From positions 2,242,501 through 2,306,500 of the forward strand of contig NZ_AP014546.1 of NCBI RefSeq assembly GCF_016592555.1: a stretch of 64,000 bases of DNA, written 5' to 3'. The notes below the pieces were generated by a model that searched no databases, was not told where the DNA came from, and saw only the letters and a list, made by a program, of their open reading frames with translations. Of the stretch, positions 26,978 through 34,473 are shown one piece after another. The stretch is from Neptunomonas japonica JAMM 1380. GTDB lineage: Bacteria; Pseudomonadota; Gammaproteobacteria; Pseudomonadales; Balneatricaceae. Both the position numbers and the translations under genes were made by a program. Each line of letters begins with the position of its first letter. Position 1 is the first letter of the stretch.

Positions 26978-27093
26978 ACATTTAACGCCTTTAGCACGGA
27001 CCGTAGCAAGCTGGTGGCTTTTTTGGAAAAAAACAAGTGATAATTTGCGAAGGTCCAGCACAAAATGCGAACATGGCTAAACTTGTTAAATGC
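26978..27093 (-). repeat. Integron attC-like recombination site B
   Basis: On the minus strand R'' is ATTTAAC (27091-27085) and R' is GTTAAAT (26986-26980), exact reverse complements that fit RYYYAAC/GTTRRRY. L'' TTTAGC and L' GCTAAA (26990-26995 on the plus strand) pair over six bases, with unpaired AAG/GGC spacers between. GGACC/GGTCC continues the stem. The R'' side CATTTAACAAG is identical to that of site A over 11 bases. It lies immediately after the stop of the 77-residue gene. Confidence 0.8.
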
Positions 27094-27327
27094 CTACTTG
27101 CCACTTCGCTTACCTTTAGAAATAAGTTTGTAAATTGGAACGCAAAATACAAATAGACTAATAAAACTGGCCACGAACCAAGATGTACCAACTGTAATTA
27201 AGTTACCCCAGTGAACAACACCCTCACAATGAAATTCACATTGAGTATTGTGCTTCCACGCAATAGAGATAAAAATCAGGCCTACTGCTAACGAAACGCA
27301 TACTAAGATTGGCATAAGTACTTTCAT
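27094..27327 (-). CDS. Cassette-borne membrane protein of unknown function (77 residues)
   Basis: A 77-residue protein with two hydrophobic helices: about residues 5-23, MPILVCVSLAVGLIFISIAW, and 43-66. A short loop between them holds the Cys pair QCEFHCEG and would face the periplasm if the basic C-terminus (KLISKGKRSGK) is cytoplasmic. The ATG at 27327 lies 13 bases after the GTTAAAT core of site C. The stop directly precedes attC site B. This is the layout of an integron cassette. No family is recognised. Confidence 0.7.
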   Translation of the reverse strand: MKVLMPILVCVSLAVGLIFISIAWKHNTQCEFHCEGVVHWGNLITVGTSWFVASFISLFVFCVPIYKLISKGKRSGK

Positions 27328-27339
27328 ATATCTACGGCC

Positions 27340-27418
27340 ATTTAACGGTTTAAATAAAGGGCCGGAGCCTTGCGACGGTCCAAGCCTATAGGGCTGCCTC
27401 TGATTTTTTTTATTATGC
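27340..27418 (-). repeat. Probable attC-like site C (more degenerate)
   Basis: The R' side is clear on the minus strand: CCCTTTATTTAAACC, then GTTAAAT (27346-27340). The R'' side abuts the stop of the 103-residue gene and reads GCATAAT (27418-27412), with AAT for AAC. The inner arms pair poorly (CTTG/CAAG only). Position, length (~79 bases) and the intact R' core identify it, but the folded structure is weak. Confidence 0.5.
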
Positions 27419-27730
27419 CTATATGGCTAAGTACACGTAAATTGGGATGGAAAGCCATATGCCACCAATTGTGCTATTTCTTAGGAATGGACCATACGTT
27501 TCAGCCTTCGCATGGCCTATATAAAGCGAGGTTACGAAAACCAGGAATGCAACGAACAAGCACCAAAATAAACTCAAATAAAAACTACCGACCAATACAG
27601 AAAAAACCAACATACTCACAACTATAAAGTGCTTTATCCCGATGGATTGTGTATTTGGATTACTCATCGCCCCCCACACCAGAACCCAATAAAGCCCGAC
27701 TGTGAATACAGAAAATAGCGCTAACTTCAT
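27419..27730 (-). CDS. Cassette-borne membrane protein of unknown function (103 residues)
   Basis: A 103-residue protein, largely hydrophobic with three or four helices. Helices lie at about residues 3-22, 33-70 (two in tandem) and 87-102, with a polar loop GHAKAETYGPFLRNSTIG before the last. No cleavable signal, motif or family is recognised. It is the first gene in transcription order of the attC-like array; the core-like GTTATGC lies 14 bases upstream of the ATG. Base composition is AT-rich like its array neighbours. Confidence 0.65.
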   Translation of the reverse strand: MKLALFSVFTVGLYWVLVWGAMSNPNTQSIGIKHFIVVSMLVFSVLVGSFYLSLFWCLFVAFLVFVTSLYIGHAKAETYGPFLRNSTIGGIWLSIPIYVYLAI

Positions 27731-28072
27731 AATTTGTACTTACGCATAACAGTTTATTCAAGAGCCTATGGCTTACTATCACTTGGGTTTCAAGTAAGAA
27801 TTACATAAGCATTAATTTATTGTAATTCAAAGAGATAGGATGATTAAGACGGACGTGGTTTTTATAAAAAAGAGTCAATCCTTTGCTCAGTACATTCAAT
27901 CCCTATTTTAGAATCATAGTTTGTTAGTTATAAAGATCAATAACTTCGCTGTTTATTTGTTTATTAAAAGGCAAAGAGGCTCGTTATTTAGGGCAATTGC
28001 TGATTAACCAGTAACTGCAAAGGGTTGAAATAAAACGGTTTGGCTTGGGCGGAGCTTCTCTAACCGCTCGTT
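27731..28072. other. Intergenic region bounding the attC-like array
   Basis: 342 bases without a credible gene. At 27744-27750 GCATAAC (GTTATGC on the minus strand) resembles an attC core, followed by an AGTTTATTCAAG arm, but no partner R'' site was found within 120 bases. It may be a half-site left at the array edge. The rest is AT-rich with no recognised element. Confidence 0.4.
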
Positions 28073-28564
28073 TCATTTCCATGCGGTTATTATTAAATCT
28101 TTGCGTGTGCACTGTTTATTAATAACAGCGGCATCCGCCAGCTCCACTGCAATTTCAACAGGAACACTCTCAGCTCTTCGGGCCAGTGTTTTATTGTTGT
28201 TAGGAATTTCAATAATAAGCTTTCTATCGAGAATACGTGCATATATTGCTTTTTCATTAACCGCACTGATGTAAGCCTGTTGATCAACGGCCATATTATC
28301 GTCATCAATAGAGATCCAACCACGATAACAATCAACGCTTCTCGTTCCCTCTGTCACGCCTGCTGCTGAAGGTTCTTGAATTTCTGTGGGGTCAACACCC
28401 GCGAGAATGGATTGCTGTAGTTGTAGTGATGCGGACTTCTCAGCATCAGCTTCAATACCTGCCAAAAAAGCAATATCAAAGCCATGGTTATCTTGATTTA
28501 ACACCCCAAAAATAGCGATAGCCGTTACTGACAGTATTGAAATACCTTTCATTGTATCGTTCAT
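28073..28564 (-). CDS. Hypothetical exported or membrane-anchored protein
   Basis: A 163-residue protein beginning MNDTMKGISILSVTAIAIFG, a single hydrophobic segment that could be a signal peptide or N-terminal anchor. The rest is acidic and polar, with two Cys (in VDCYRGW and NKQCTRK) that could form a disulfide outside the cytoplasm. The ATG at 28564 has AAGG eight bases upstream and is preferred over a TTG two codons earlier. No domain is recognised. It stands alone, divergent from the crotonase gene. Confidence 0.65.
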   Translation of the reverse strand: MNDTMKGISILSVTAIAIFGVLNQDNHGFDIAFLAGIEADAEKSASLQLQQSILAGVDPTEIQEPSAAGVTEGTRSVDCYRGWISIDDDNMAVDQQAYISAVNEKAIYARILDRKLIIEIPNNNKTLARRAESVPVEIAVELADAAVINKQCTRKDLIITAWK

Positions 28565-28720
28565 AACCAACGCCTTATTATTTTTATAATGATAATTATG
28601 TGTGAAATGACTCTACTTAACAATCAAACGATTGTTTGAGGCGACAAACAAAGATAAAGGAAATCCCTTAATTTTTAAACTCTATTCAAGTATTCTTACA
28701 TAAAAAATAGAGGCCTTATT

Positions 28721-29554
28721 ATGTCCAAACCAACTCCTCAGCTTTTAGATGCAACATTGCAACTCGAAAACCGTATCGCACTTCTTACGCTGAACCGTGA
28801 TGATGTTCGCAATGCATTAACAGGAACCCACCTAATCGATGACATACTGAAAGCGATTCAGTGGGTCAATGAAAGTGCTGATGTCTCAGTACTCGTTATC
28901 ACTGGCGCCGGTAAAGCATTCTCTGCAGGTGGTAATATAAAAGAGATGCTTGAGCGCGACGGCGAGCATTGTGATGGAGCCTTTAGCGGTAATGTTTATG
29001 AGGTGCAAGACAAATATAGACGCGGTATCCAAAAAATTCCGTTAGCTGTCTATAACTGTGAAGTACCAGTGATTGCTGCAATTAATGGCGCAGCGATTGG
29101 TGCTGGATTTGATCTGACTTGTATGTGTGACATGCGTATAGGGTCCACAGAGGCATTGCTAGGCGAGACTTTTGTTAACCTAGGCATCATCCCTGGAGAT
29201 GGCGGAGCGTGGTTCTTACAACGACTTATCGGCTACCAAAAAGCAGCCGATATGACCTTTACTGGCCGGCTAGTCAAAGCTGATGAAGCAAAAACAATGG
29301 GCCTACTTCTGGATGTAGTTAACCCTGAAGAGCTAATGCCTAGTGCAATGAAGCTCGCTAAACAAATAGCAGCTAAACCTCCTCAAGCAACACGTTTAAC
29401 TAAACGCTTAATGAAAGCCGCTCAACGCCAAGAACTCGCTGACTTCTTAGATTTATGCGCGGTATTTCAAGGCATGTGCCACAACACGGAAGATCATTTA
29501 GAAGCTGTTAGCGCCTTTGTTGAAAAGCGCCCGGGCCAGTACAAAGGCCAATAG
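28721..29554 (+). CDS. Enoyl-CoA hydratase/isomerase (crotonase) family protein
   Basis: A 277-residue crotonase. The oxyanion-hole motifs are AFSAGGNIKEM (near residue 68) and AINGAAIGAGFDLTCMCDMR (near 125). The catalytic-loop region GETFVNLGIIPGDGGAWFLQ has Gly-Asp-Gly where classical hydratases have a glutamate, so the reaction may differ from hydration. It may act on fatty-acid or amino-acid-derived acyl-CoA; the substrate is unknown. AGAGG lies before the ATG. It is a single gene closed by a strong terminator. Confidence 0.9.
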   Translation: MSKPTPQLLDATLQLENRIALLTLNRDDVRNALTGTHLIDDILKAIQWVNESADVSVLVITGAGKAFSAGGNIKEMLERDGEHCDGAFSGNVYEVQDKYRRGIQKIPLAVYNCEVPVIAAINGAAIGAGFDLTCMCDMRIGSTEALLGETFVNLGIIPGDGGAWFLQRLIGYQKAADMTFTGRLVKADEAKTMGLLLDVVNPEELMPSAMKLAKQIAAKPPQATRLTKRLMKAAQRQELADFLDLCAVFQGMCHNTEDHLEAVSAFVEKRPGQYKGQ

Positions 29555-29589
29555 CAGGCAGAGCCAGCCAGCTTAAAGCCCTAAATAGC

Positions 29590-29620
29590 AAAAACCGAAG
29601 CATAAATGCTTCGGTTTTTT
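29590..29620. terminator. Rho-independent terminator after the crotonase gene
   Basis: AAAACCGAAGCA (29591-29602) and TGCTTCGGTTTT (29607-29618) form a 12-bp perfect stem with a TAAA loop, followed by more T. The A run on the left allows use by the converging PEP-CTERM gene as well. Confidence 0.93.
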
Positions 29621-29643
29621 AAACTTACACCAAATGCCTAAAG

Positions 29644-30471
29644 TCAAATTTTCTTGATTTTATCCAATATTGTCTTACGAGAAACCACCGCTAAACCCAA
29701 CGCCATCATAAGCAAAGTACTTGGCTCTGGAACACTGTTGGTTGGTGGTGGAGAACTGATAGTACCGGTTATACCCGCTAGTTTGATACCATCCCAATTG
29801 CTATCAGTAATCATATCGCCAGAACCAGCCCCAACAGCAGACATGTAAGCACCAATAATCCAATAACTTGAGTAAACAGGTTCTAGATTGCTGTTAACTG
29901 ACTCAGAACCTGTCCCTGGGTTTGAATGATGGCTGATAACGCTCCAGCCATTTGCAGCTAGTCCCGATAAGTTCACACCATTAATATGCTCTGCTGGCTG
30001 TGAGCCAGGGGTGCCACCTTGGTAAGCCATAACGGTCACATCAGAATCACCGCTATACCAGCCAATATCAAAAGCATCTAAGGAGAAGTCTTTATCACCA
30101 AAATCAAACATGACGAATTCATATTTTCCGCCATTATCTATTGCGTGACTATCTCCGCCTGAGTTGCCGTAACCACTACCATCAGCACCGTAACCATCTT
30201 GATCAATAACTAGCCCATACTGGTTGTGCGCCAACAGACTGTTAACATTCGTTATTTGGCTAGACCCTGATACAGGTGCAGACCAAGCAGACAACGTCGT
30301 AACAGCACCAGATCCACCACTCACGAACTCATAAGACCCCGACGTAGTGCTCGAGACCCTGTAATCGCCCGAATTTGTGGTTTTAAAGTTCCAGCTTACA
30401 GAAGCATTGGCGTTCAAACTACTGATTGCCAACGCCGCACACAATCCAATCATTAATTTTGTAAGGTTCAT
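29644..30471 (-). CDS. PEP-CTERM sorting domain-containing exported protein
   Basis: A 275-residue secreted protein. A Sec signal (MNLTKLMIGLCAALAISSLN ending ANA) opens it. The mature domain is rich in Gly, Ser and aromatic residues and probably beta-rich. At the C-terminus VPEPST, a hydrophobic stretch LLMMALGLAVV and basic SRKTILDKIKKI form a PEP-CTERM anchor, the substrate signal of exosortases. The ATG at 30471 has AGGTGG four bases upstream; an extension to 30510 would precede the signal and is unlikely. The adjacent PrsT-like gene belongs to the same system; no exosortase is in the window. Confidence 0.88.
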   Translation of the reverse strand: MNLTKLMIGLCAALAISSLNANASVSWNFKTTNSGDYRVSSTTSGSYEFVSGGSGAVTTLSAWSAPVSGSSQITNVNSLLAHNQYGLVIDQDGYGADGSGYGNSGGDSHAIDNGGKYEFVMFDFGDKDFSLDAFDIGWYSGDSDVTVMAYQGGTPGSQPAEHINGVNLSGLAANGWSVISHHSNPGTGSESVNSNLEPVYSSYWIIGAYMSAVGAGSGDMITDSNWDGIKLAGITGTISSPPPTNSVPEPSTLLMMALGLAVVSRKTILDKIKKI

Positions 30472-30630
30472 AACGCCACCTGCATAGTTACTGTTGTCTA
30501 TTGGAGACATATTATTACTATAGGATTATTTAAACAAGAAAATTATTTAGATAAATATTTTTATTGACTAATATCAAGACTTTGCAAAATTAAAACATTC
30601 ATTTTTGCTAACATTTCAAACAAAAATTTA

Positions 30631-33438
30631 TTACTTGCTCATTTTCATCTGTTGTTTCAATAATACTGCTCTATCTTTCCCTTCAAACTCCTCAGCAAAC
30701 AACAAAGCCCTATCTAGATATATTGCAGCCTCTTTATTTCTCTCCATAGCGTTAAGCGCGACCGATAAATGATAAAGAATTTCGGGGGAGTTAGACTCAC
30801 GTGAGCTTGCCTCTCTGAGAAATTTCAAGCCTTCTTCTGCACTCCCAGACTCCACTAGCAACCAACCTAGCGTGTCTGCTATTTGTGGAACATTAGCAGC
30901 CTTTTCATAAGCACGTTTGGCATAACTCAGTGCTTCAGGCTGATCCATTTTGTAAAGCACATATGCCATATTATTTAACAACAAAGCATCTTCGGGAAAA
31001 CTCTCTAGTAACTGCACCAGAGAAATCGCTGCCTGCTTATAGTCTTGAGAAGCTATTAAGTATTCAGAATGTGCTAGTTTGATACTTGAATCCTGGGGGT
31101 TGGATTGCAGCCATTGCGCTAAAACTCTACCGGACTCTATTTTTTTACCTTGGGCTTGTAACGCTTTATAACGACTACTTACCAAAGCACTAACAGGCTT
31201 AAGCTCAAGCCCCTGAAAATATTGGGTATCCGCTCTCTGATATTGCTCACGCGCCATAAAAACATCGCCTAGCAACTGAAACCCCACAGGATTATTTGGA
31301 TACTTTTCCTGCAACTGCTGAGCGGCTCTTTCTGCATTTTCAAGCATACCCAACTTTGTGCTCAACTCTACTTGTAACACTTCAGCAGGATAGTAATCCG
31401 GCTGAGCTTGTAACACTTTTGTCAGCGAATAGCGTGCGTCTGAAACCTCATTAATACGCAATTGCAGTAGTGCAATTTTATATAAAGCTTTGGCATCATA
31501 ACCTGCAATTTTAACCATCTTTTTAAAGGTAACTTGTGCTGCTTTGGGCTCGTTTTTTAATATTTGTATTTGCCCTAGCGCAGACAGTATCGACAAGTCT
31601 TCTGAATGATTTCGAACGCCTTTAATAGCCGCACTTTCAGCAAGTTCCAGCTCTCCTAACTCAGTATATAAACCGGCAAGGTAAAGAACAGGCTCTAATG
31701 AAAGCCCATCTAAAGCCGCGGCTTTCTCAGCCCACTTAAGAGACTCATTAGAGTTTCCTGCCGCAGATTCCAAGCGCGACATTTCAAGCATAACCTTGGT
31801 ATTTTCAGGAAACTCAGCCATCAGCTCATCAGCTAAAACTCTAGCTTTTTGTAAATTTTTCTCGGCTATTTCTATCTTAACGAGGTTGAGTTTAGAAGCA
31901 GAAAAACTAGGATCTTGCTTTAGAGTAATCGCGAACTGCTCTCTAGCCTCCACCATTTCTCCTTTAGAGAAGAGAGCTATTCCAAGTAAATTTCTATATG
32001 TAAGATTATCAGGCGAGAACTCAACCAGCCAACGCGCCGAATCTTTGGCTTTAGCAAATAATTTTTGTTGAATATATGAAACCGTTAATAAGAAAGCTGT
32101 TTGTTGAGATGGCTGCTTAGAAAAGACCCTCTCAAGTGTTAACATTCCTCGGTCAACCTCACCAGACTTTAGCAAGCTCTTAGCAAGCTGAGTCTCAATA
32201 TAGAGACTGTCACCTTTACTCACCGCCTCTTCCAGTAGATGAGTGGCCCTATCATGCCTCCCCGTCTGACTGTACGCTGCTGCAAGCATTGCCAGCAGGC
32301 CTGCGTCTGTTTCAGACAGTACACGAGCGTTATTTAGTAGTTTGATCGCTTTTTCTGGCTCGTCTTGCCCTAGCAAAACATCCGCTAAAAGCTTATGAGC
32401 GCCAACATCTGTAGGAATCTTTTTAAGATACATTTCAAGATAAGCGCGCACCGACTCCCATTGCTTTAATGCATGATGCGCTAACGCTGCAGCCATTAAT
32501 AGTTGTGGGTCAGAAGCCACTTTAGCTTTAGGCAGTACAGCAACAACCTCAGTGCATTTCACATACTCTAAACGCGCTTCTTCGGCCTTACCAGACTTAG
32601 ATAGCAACAATCCTCTAAAGTAAGCAGCACGCGGCTCGTATGGTGATTCGTTCTCTAAAAAAGTAAGGTCAACATCAGCTTCATCTAAGCGATCTAAATC
32701 AATTAATGCGCCAACTTTAGCGACCCTAGCATCAACATGATTAGGCTGTATAACGAGTGCTTTATCATAACTGCTTATCGCCGCCTCTAACTTACCTAAT
32801 GCATGCACAACCGAAGCATGACTATTCCAAGAGCGTGCATCATTGGGCCAGTCCACTATTAGTTGCTGAGCGCTTTTTAGGGCTCCGTCATAAACGCCCT
32901 CCCTGATCAGCAAAATCACATTAGCTAAACGAGGCAACAACGCTTCACTATCGATATTAAGAGCAAAATCTATCGCATAACGTGCATCTTTTAATTGCCC
33001 TAAAAGAGTGTAAGCCTCAGCCCGATAACCTAAGAGATCAACCTGTATGCGCGAAGCTAAGCCATCAATAGGTAGGTCAGTAATAATTCGTTGATAATCA
33101 CCTAATTGCAAATAAGCTTTTGCAAGATTCAACACAACCAATGATGAATCGGCACCAAATAAAAGTGCTTGGCGTAAAACATGCTCGGCGGCTTTGGCAT
33201 CACCTTGCTGTAAATATATTTCGCCCGAGAGTACTAAAGAAGGCAGATGACGAGCATCGGCCTGCAATGCATTTTTTAGCTGTAATACAGCAGATGCCAG
33301 CTCATCTTGATAATACAGTTTGTTAGCATCCTCAAAGTAAGCAGCAACTTCATTAGCACTGCTATTCTCGGCTCCAACTGCTGAACTTAAACAACTGAGC
33401 GTGAGTATGACAACCCCTGCATTACTAACAAAACTCAT
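30631..33438 (-). CDS. prsT: PrsT-like PEP-CTERM-system TPR-repeat protein
   Basis: A 935-residue exported protein with a signal peptide ending SSAVGA and then about 20 tetratricopeptide repeats, for example YYQDELASAVLQLKNALQAD and MDQPEALSYAKRAYEKAANV. Length, the first repeat and the repeat-only architecture match PrsT, the TPR protein linked to PEP-CTERM/exosortase and exopolysaccharide systems. It probably scaffolds protein or polysaccharide export in the periplasm. PrsT is often a lipoprotein, and here a Cys (LSCLSSA) lies in the signal. AAGGAC precedes the ATG by eight bases. The PEP-CTERM substrate gene lies 159 bases downstream on the same strand. Confidence 0.75.
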   Translation of the reverse strand: MSFVSNAGVVILTLSCLSSAVGAENSSANEVAAYFEDANKLYYQDELASAVLQLKNALQADARHLPSLVLSGEIYLQQGDAKAAEHVLRQALLFGADSSLVVLNLAKAYLQLGDYQRIITDLPIDGLASRIQVDLLGYRAEAYTLLGQLKDARYAIDFALNIDSEALLPRLANVILLIREGVYDGALKSAQQLIVDWPNDARSWNSHASVVHALGKLEAAISSYDKALVIQPNHVDARVAKVGALIDLDRLDEADVDLTFLENESPYEPRAAYFRGLLLSKSGKAEEARLEYVKCTEVVAVLPKAKVASDPQLLMAAALAHHALKQWESVRAYLEMYLKKIPTDVGAHKLLADVLLGQDEPEKAIKLLNNARVLSETDAGLLAMLAAAYSQTGRHDRATHLLEEAVSKGDSLYIETQLAKSLLKSGEVDRGMLTLERVFSKQPSQQTAFLLTVSYIQQKLFAKAKDSARWLVEFSPDNLTYRNLLGIALFSKGEMVEAREQFAITLKQDPSFSASKLNLVKIEIAEKNLQKARVLADELMAEFPENTKVMLEMSRLESAAGNSNESLKWAEKAAALDGLSLEPVLYLAGLYTELGELELAESAAIKGVRNHSEDLSILSALGQIQILKNEPKAAQVTFKKMVKIAGYDAKALYKIALLQLRINEVSDARYSLTKVLQAQPDYYPAEVLQVELSTKLGMLENAERAAQQLQEKYPNNPVGFQLLGDVFMAREQYQRADTQYFQGLELKPVSALVSSRYKALQAQGKKIESGRVLAQWLQSNPQDSSIKLAHSEYLIASQDYKQAAISLVQLLESFPEDALLLNNMAYVLYKMDQPEALSYAKRAYEKAANVPQIADTLGWLLVESGSAEEGLKFLREASSRESNSPEILYHLSVALNAMERNKEAAIYLDRALLFAEEFEGKDRAVLLKQQMKMSK

Positions 33439-33634
33439 TCATTTAGTCCTTCTCATAGGCTTAGCCATTATCTGGGTAGAGCAATGCTGAAGCATCACAT
33501 CCATGCATATAATGTAGACACTGAGTCGCAACTTAACAAATAGATAAGCACCTTTGAGCACTTCTATTTAGCGAGATTTAACTTTTTTTACATATACAGC
33601 TAAGTCTATATTTTATCCGTTGCTGAACACTGGC

Positions 33635-34414
33635 CTAATTCCATGCTTTCCAAAGCCCCATTAAACTAATCACAATAAGGGCAGCACCTAGTAAACGGAA
33701 AAATACAGGTGTTTCTGCATTAACTATTTTTTCGTGAAAGTGCATACCTATTACATGCCCAAGCGCAGCACACGGAAGTAGCCATAAATGATGAATCAGC
33801 TGAAAATCAACACCCGCCCAAAGGAACGCCACACACTTGATCAATACCAAAATAAACCATAGAACAAACAGCGTATCTCTTAATTGGCGTTTAGCGACAT
33901 GGGACGCGTAAACGGCCACAATCAAAGGCGCACCAATCAACGAAGTACCACTAATATACCCACCTAACATAAGAAAGCCTGCATCCAGCGTTTTACTATT
34001 GCTAGTAAACGGCTTGTTGAGCACGTACCCGACGGCATACACCATGACTATCGTAAATATAATGCTACTCATGAGTTCAGTTGGTAACGTCAATAAACCA
34101 AACACTCCAATCAGCTTTGGAATGATCATGACTTTTAACGAAGACTTTAAATATGTCCAATCAATACTGGATTGATGAGGCACTAAGTGATTATTTTTAC
34201 GGCTTTTTTGGTGGCTAGTTATTGCTATAAAACTAGAAAACACTAATAAATGAACAGCTATAATTGGCAAGAACACCAGCGGGTCATTATGTACAAGTAA
34301 CAGGAATGGGAGCGTCAATACGGCACCACCAAAGCCTAAACCTGAGCGAACAAACCCACTCCAAACAAATAAAAGACCAATAAAGATATACTGCCATATT
34401 TCAAGCTGGTTCAT
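33635..34414 (-). CDS. Sulfite exporter TauE/SafE family (TSUP) membrane protein
   Basis: A 259-residue inner-membrane protein with seven or eight helices. The TSUP signature FVRSGLGFGGAVLTLPFLLL opens it, and a related GGYISGTSLIGAPLIVAVYA starts the second half-repeat. TSUP proteins export sulfite, sulfoacetate or related sulfur compounds or import organic acids; the substrate is unknown. It lies downstream of ppsA on the same strand but beyond the ppsA terminator, so it is probably its own unit. Confidence 0.88.
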   Translation of the reverse strand: MNQLEIWQYIFIGLLFVWSGFVRSGLGFGGAVLTLPFLLLVHNDPLVFLPIIAVHLLVFSSFIAITSHQKSRKNNHLVPHQSSIDWTYLKSSLKVMIIPKLIGVFGLLTLPTELMSSIIFTIVMVYAVGYVLNKPFTSNSKTLDAGFLMLGGYISGTSLIGAPLIVAVYASHVAKRQLRDTLFVLWFILVLIKCVAFLWAGVDFQLIHHLWLLPCAALGHVIGMHFHEKIVNAETPVFFRLLGAALIVISLMGLWKAWN

Positions 34415-34429
34415 TATCTTCTCTAACGT

Positions 34430-34453
34430 AAAAAGGGGCCTAAGCCCCTTTGT
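34430..34453 (-). terminator. Rho-independent terminator of ppsA
   Basis: On the minus strand AAAGGGGC, loop TTAG, GCCCCTTT then TT. The stem lies 22 bases after the ppsA stop at 34474. Confidence 0.85.
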
Positions 34454-34473
34454 TTGATAATATATAAGCGGGA

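Noticed and set aside
27744..27750. GCATAAC/GTTATGC as a fourth attC site
   Set aside because: Only one half is recognisable; kept as a possible half-site in the intergenic entry, not as a site.
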